Of a stretch of 64,000 nt of DNA, positions 62,244 to 64,000 are shown piece by piece (within the stretch, counting starts at the first letter, position 1; the number at the start of each line of letters is the position of its first letter). Position numbers and translations under genes: made by a program. The notes under the pieces are model-generated. The model saw only the letters and a program-made list of their open reading frames with translations. It did not search any database and was not told the origin of the DNA. The DNA is from Odiellus spinosus (lineage: Eukaryota > Arthropoda > Arachnida > Opiliones > Phalangiidae), in the NCBI GenBank assembly GCA_963920705.1, contig OY987237.1:9702601-9766600 (forward strand), read 5' to 3'.

Positions 62244-62559
62244 CAAGAATTCATTCAGGTTCCATAAGAATATGGGAGGGCCCGATTCAATAACCATCCT
62301 CCCAAACTTTGTAGCAAAAGTTCGTCTGCTTCGAATCGATTTTTCAAGTAAATCGCTCCTGACATCTATTATTAACCCGCGCCACTAACGACCTTGACAT
62401 AATATTTTGGGCAATAAAAATGTAGCCGACCGAAAAAAGGACCCTGGCGTACAAATGTTGCGAAAATTGCAGACGAACTTTTGTTACAAAGTTTGGGAGG
62501 ATGGTACCACAGGCTAAAGCTATGCTCCCATATTCTTATGGAACCTGAATGGATTCTTG
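62244..62559. mobile_element. CAAGAATCC inverted-repeat element, copy 2 (opposite orientation)
   Basis: Has the same ends and internal blocks as the copy at 53.6 kb, but inverted relative to it. Length 316 bp. The flanks ATTTTAA (62237-62243) and CTTTTAA (62560-62566) agree at six of seven bases, consistent with a decayed 7-bp duplication. Confidence 0.8.
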
Positions 62560-62566
62560 CTTTTAA

Positions 62567-64000
62567 TAAAGGAGATATTACCACAAAATGGATATTTAAT
62601 GTCTGTTAGCTACAAAATGTCACATATATTCATATTATACACGCAACCTGTAGAAATATATCTCGTCTTGGGGCATCTGAAGAAATAGGATTCCCAATGA
62701 ATTCGGAGCTGAATATATTTCCGTCATAAGAGTCATCGTCCTTGGTGGCGCAAAGTCGAGAAAAAAAAACTTTGAGCAAACTTTGAAATTCTATGAATAT
62801 AGTTTAGGGTGAAGGCAAAAGGTATAGTTATCCCCATATAAAAATTTTTCCTGTATCAAGTATAGAAGATAGAATCGCGATAAGAATATAGCGTCAATGT
62901 TTAAAGGTACAGTGAATGAATGAAGAACATTTTAAGTCGACTAATCGGAAGAAATATCGGATATATTGAGGAAAATCGGAAATGCTATCCCATTGCATAA
63001 TCCTTCCGTGAAAAGTTCAATAACGATCAAAATTTAACATAATCCTTTAACACGAAGCCGTTTTATGATGTACATAACGTGTATATTAGTAATTTTACAA
63101 TCCCTTTAAATTGATATCCATTTTATCTCTGCTCGCGGTATCTTTTTAGGCCTAAATGTGATATATAAGAATAAGCAAGCAGCTCCTCGAAATAGGAAGC
63201 GTTTAGCGAAGGCACGGATTTCCATTTCCGATTTGATATTTTCTTTTTGAAGGAATAATATAGCCTATAAAAGTCGTTATATATTTCCTCGCGTTGGGGA
63301 TGAAGTTACTCGCGAGATAGTCTCTGAAAAAAGAATATTTTTTAGTTACGCAAAGCTTGTTTTTCGTCACCATAGCGGTCATGAGCTCTATCTTGAAATG
63401 GCTATATCTTTTCTCTACCATCACCTAGGAATGCACCGATAGCACCATTAGAAAGAAGACATTCCCTAGATTAATTTAAAATAATAAAATTGACATGAGC
63501 CACTCGTTAAAGATAGAAATCGAGCTAATCGCGTAACCCGAAATTCACTTGGGCTGAGAAAACAAGTCGTTACGTTACGTAACTATACCGTGGCCCACAC
63601 GGACCATCTTGTTGCATTACGGCTTGAAACTTCTATACAAGGATTTTGTAGAAAGAATCATGGGATTTCTGTACGGAAAAGGATCAGTCGAAGGATTGTA
63701 AAGAAAAAAAAAAAGGAAATTGAGTTGAAGTTTAGGACGAAGTATATACGGGTATAACTGTCTTATTTACGATTGGGTTCTTCTCCTCGGGATTCGGGTC
63801 GGATTTTGTACCGATTTTAAAAAAAAGAGCTATGATTTCTTTATCGCCTTAACTTTTATTATTCCTTTTTTATTTATCACGTATTTCACTTTTCTTGTTC
63901 TTCGTACAACCGAAGATTTTATTTGATTTTATGTCAGTTCGGGCTTATGGCTGCGGGAATCCACGGAACTGTATTCTTTAGAGGCGGAATTAATTTTCAA
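62567..64000. other. No gene seen; second copy of the CGTGGCCC repeat
   Basis: The CGTGGCCC-containing dispersed repeat lies at about 63340-63615 (GTTACGCAAAGCTTG, then GTTACGTAACTATACCGTGG). The window ends without any exon at the right edge. Confidence 0.45.

Overview
This is an AT-rich, intron-rich eukaryotic window, most likely from an arthropod and probably an insect. The grounds are many short GT-AG introns, solute-carrier paralogs with high similarity to SLC18B1, and a dense load of small non-coding inverted-repeat elements. I see no bacterial operon, CRISPR array, rRNA or tRNA. Nearly all long open frames outside the spliced exons are chance frames or repeat artefacts.

Layout. (1) 3.5-7.0 kb, plus strand: a 12-exon major-facilitator transporter of the SLC18B1 (vesicular amine/polyamine transporter-like) family. 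(2) 7.9-15.0 kb, minus strand: a second, complete 13-exon paralog of the same transporter. The two genes are convergent (stop codons about 0.84 kb apart). Ten successive internal exons have identical lengths; one gene has a single extra 66-bp intron. (3) 16.78-18.17 kb: a 1.4-kb AT-rich minisatellite with 27-bp and 30-bp units in separately homogenised blocks. (4) 25.1-31.8 kb, minus strand: the 3' four exons of a multi-pass membrane protein with a 155-residue hydrophilic tail; its 5' exon(s) were not found. (5) 31.8-64 kb: essentially gene-free sequence holding inverted-repeat (MITE-like) elements, a (ATT)54 microsatellite, hairpins and dispersed repeats.

Repeats. At least six families or single insertions of non-autonomous inverted-repeat elements can be delimited, several with target-site duplications: a TTAA-flanked AGGGAGAATG family (four copies plus relatives), a CAGAAGCC family with 7-bp duplications (two copies), a CAAGAATCC family with 7-bp duplications (two copies), a nearly perfect 323-bp palindrome flanked by TAAT, a TCAAGGAGG element flanked by TAAAA, and a CAGGGTGACCAC element flanked by CAACTT. 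No transposase gene is in the window, so all would depend on enzymes encoded elsewhere.

How the genes relate. The two transporters are diverged duplicates arranged tail-to-tail, both with intact frames and intact antiporter motif C, so both are probably functional and may share or overlap 3' ends. The third gene shows no functional link to them. Coordinates of exons were derived by hand from splice consensus, reading phase and paralog comparison; no alignment or transcript data were available.
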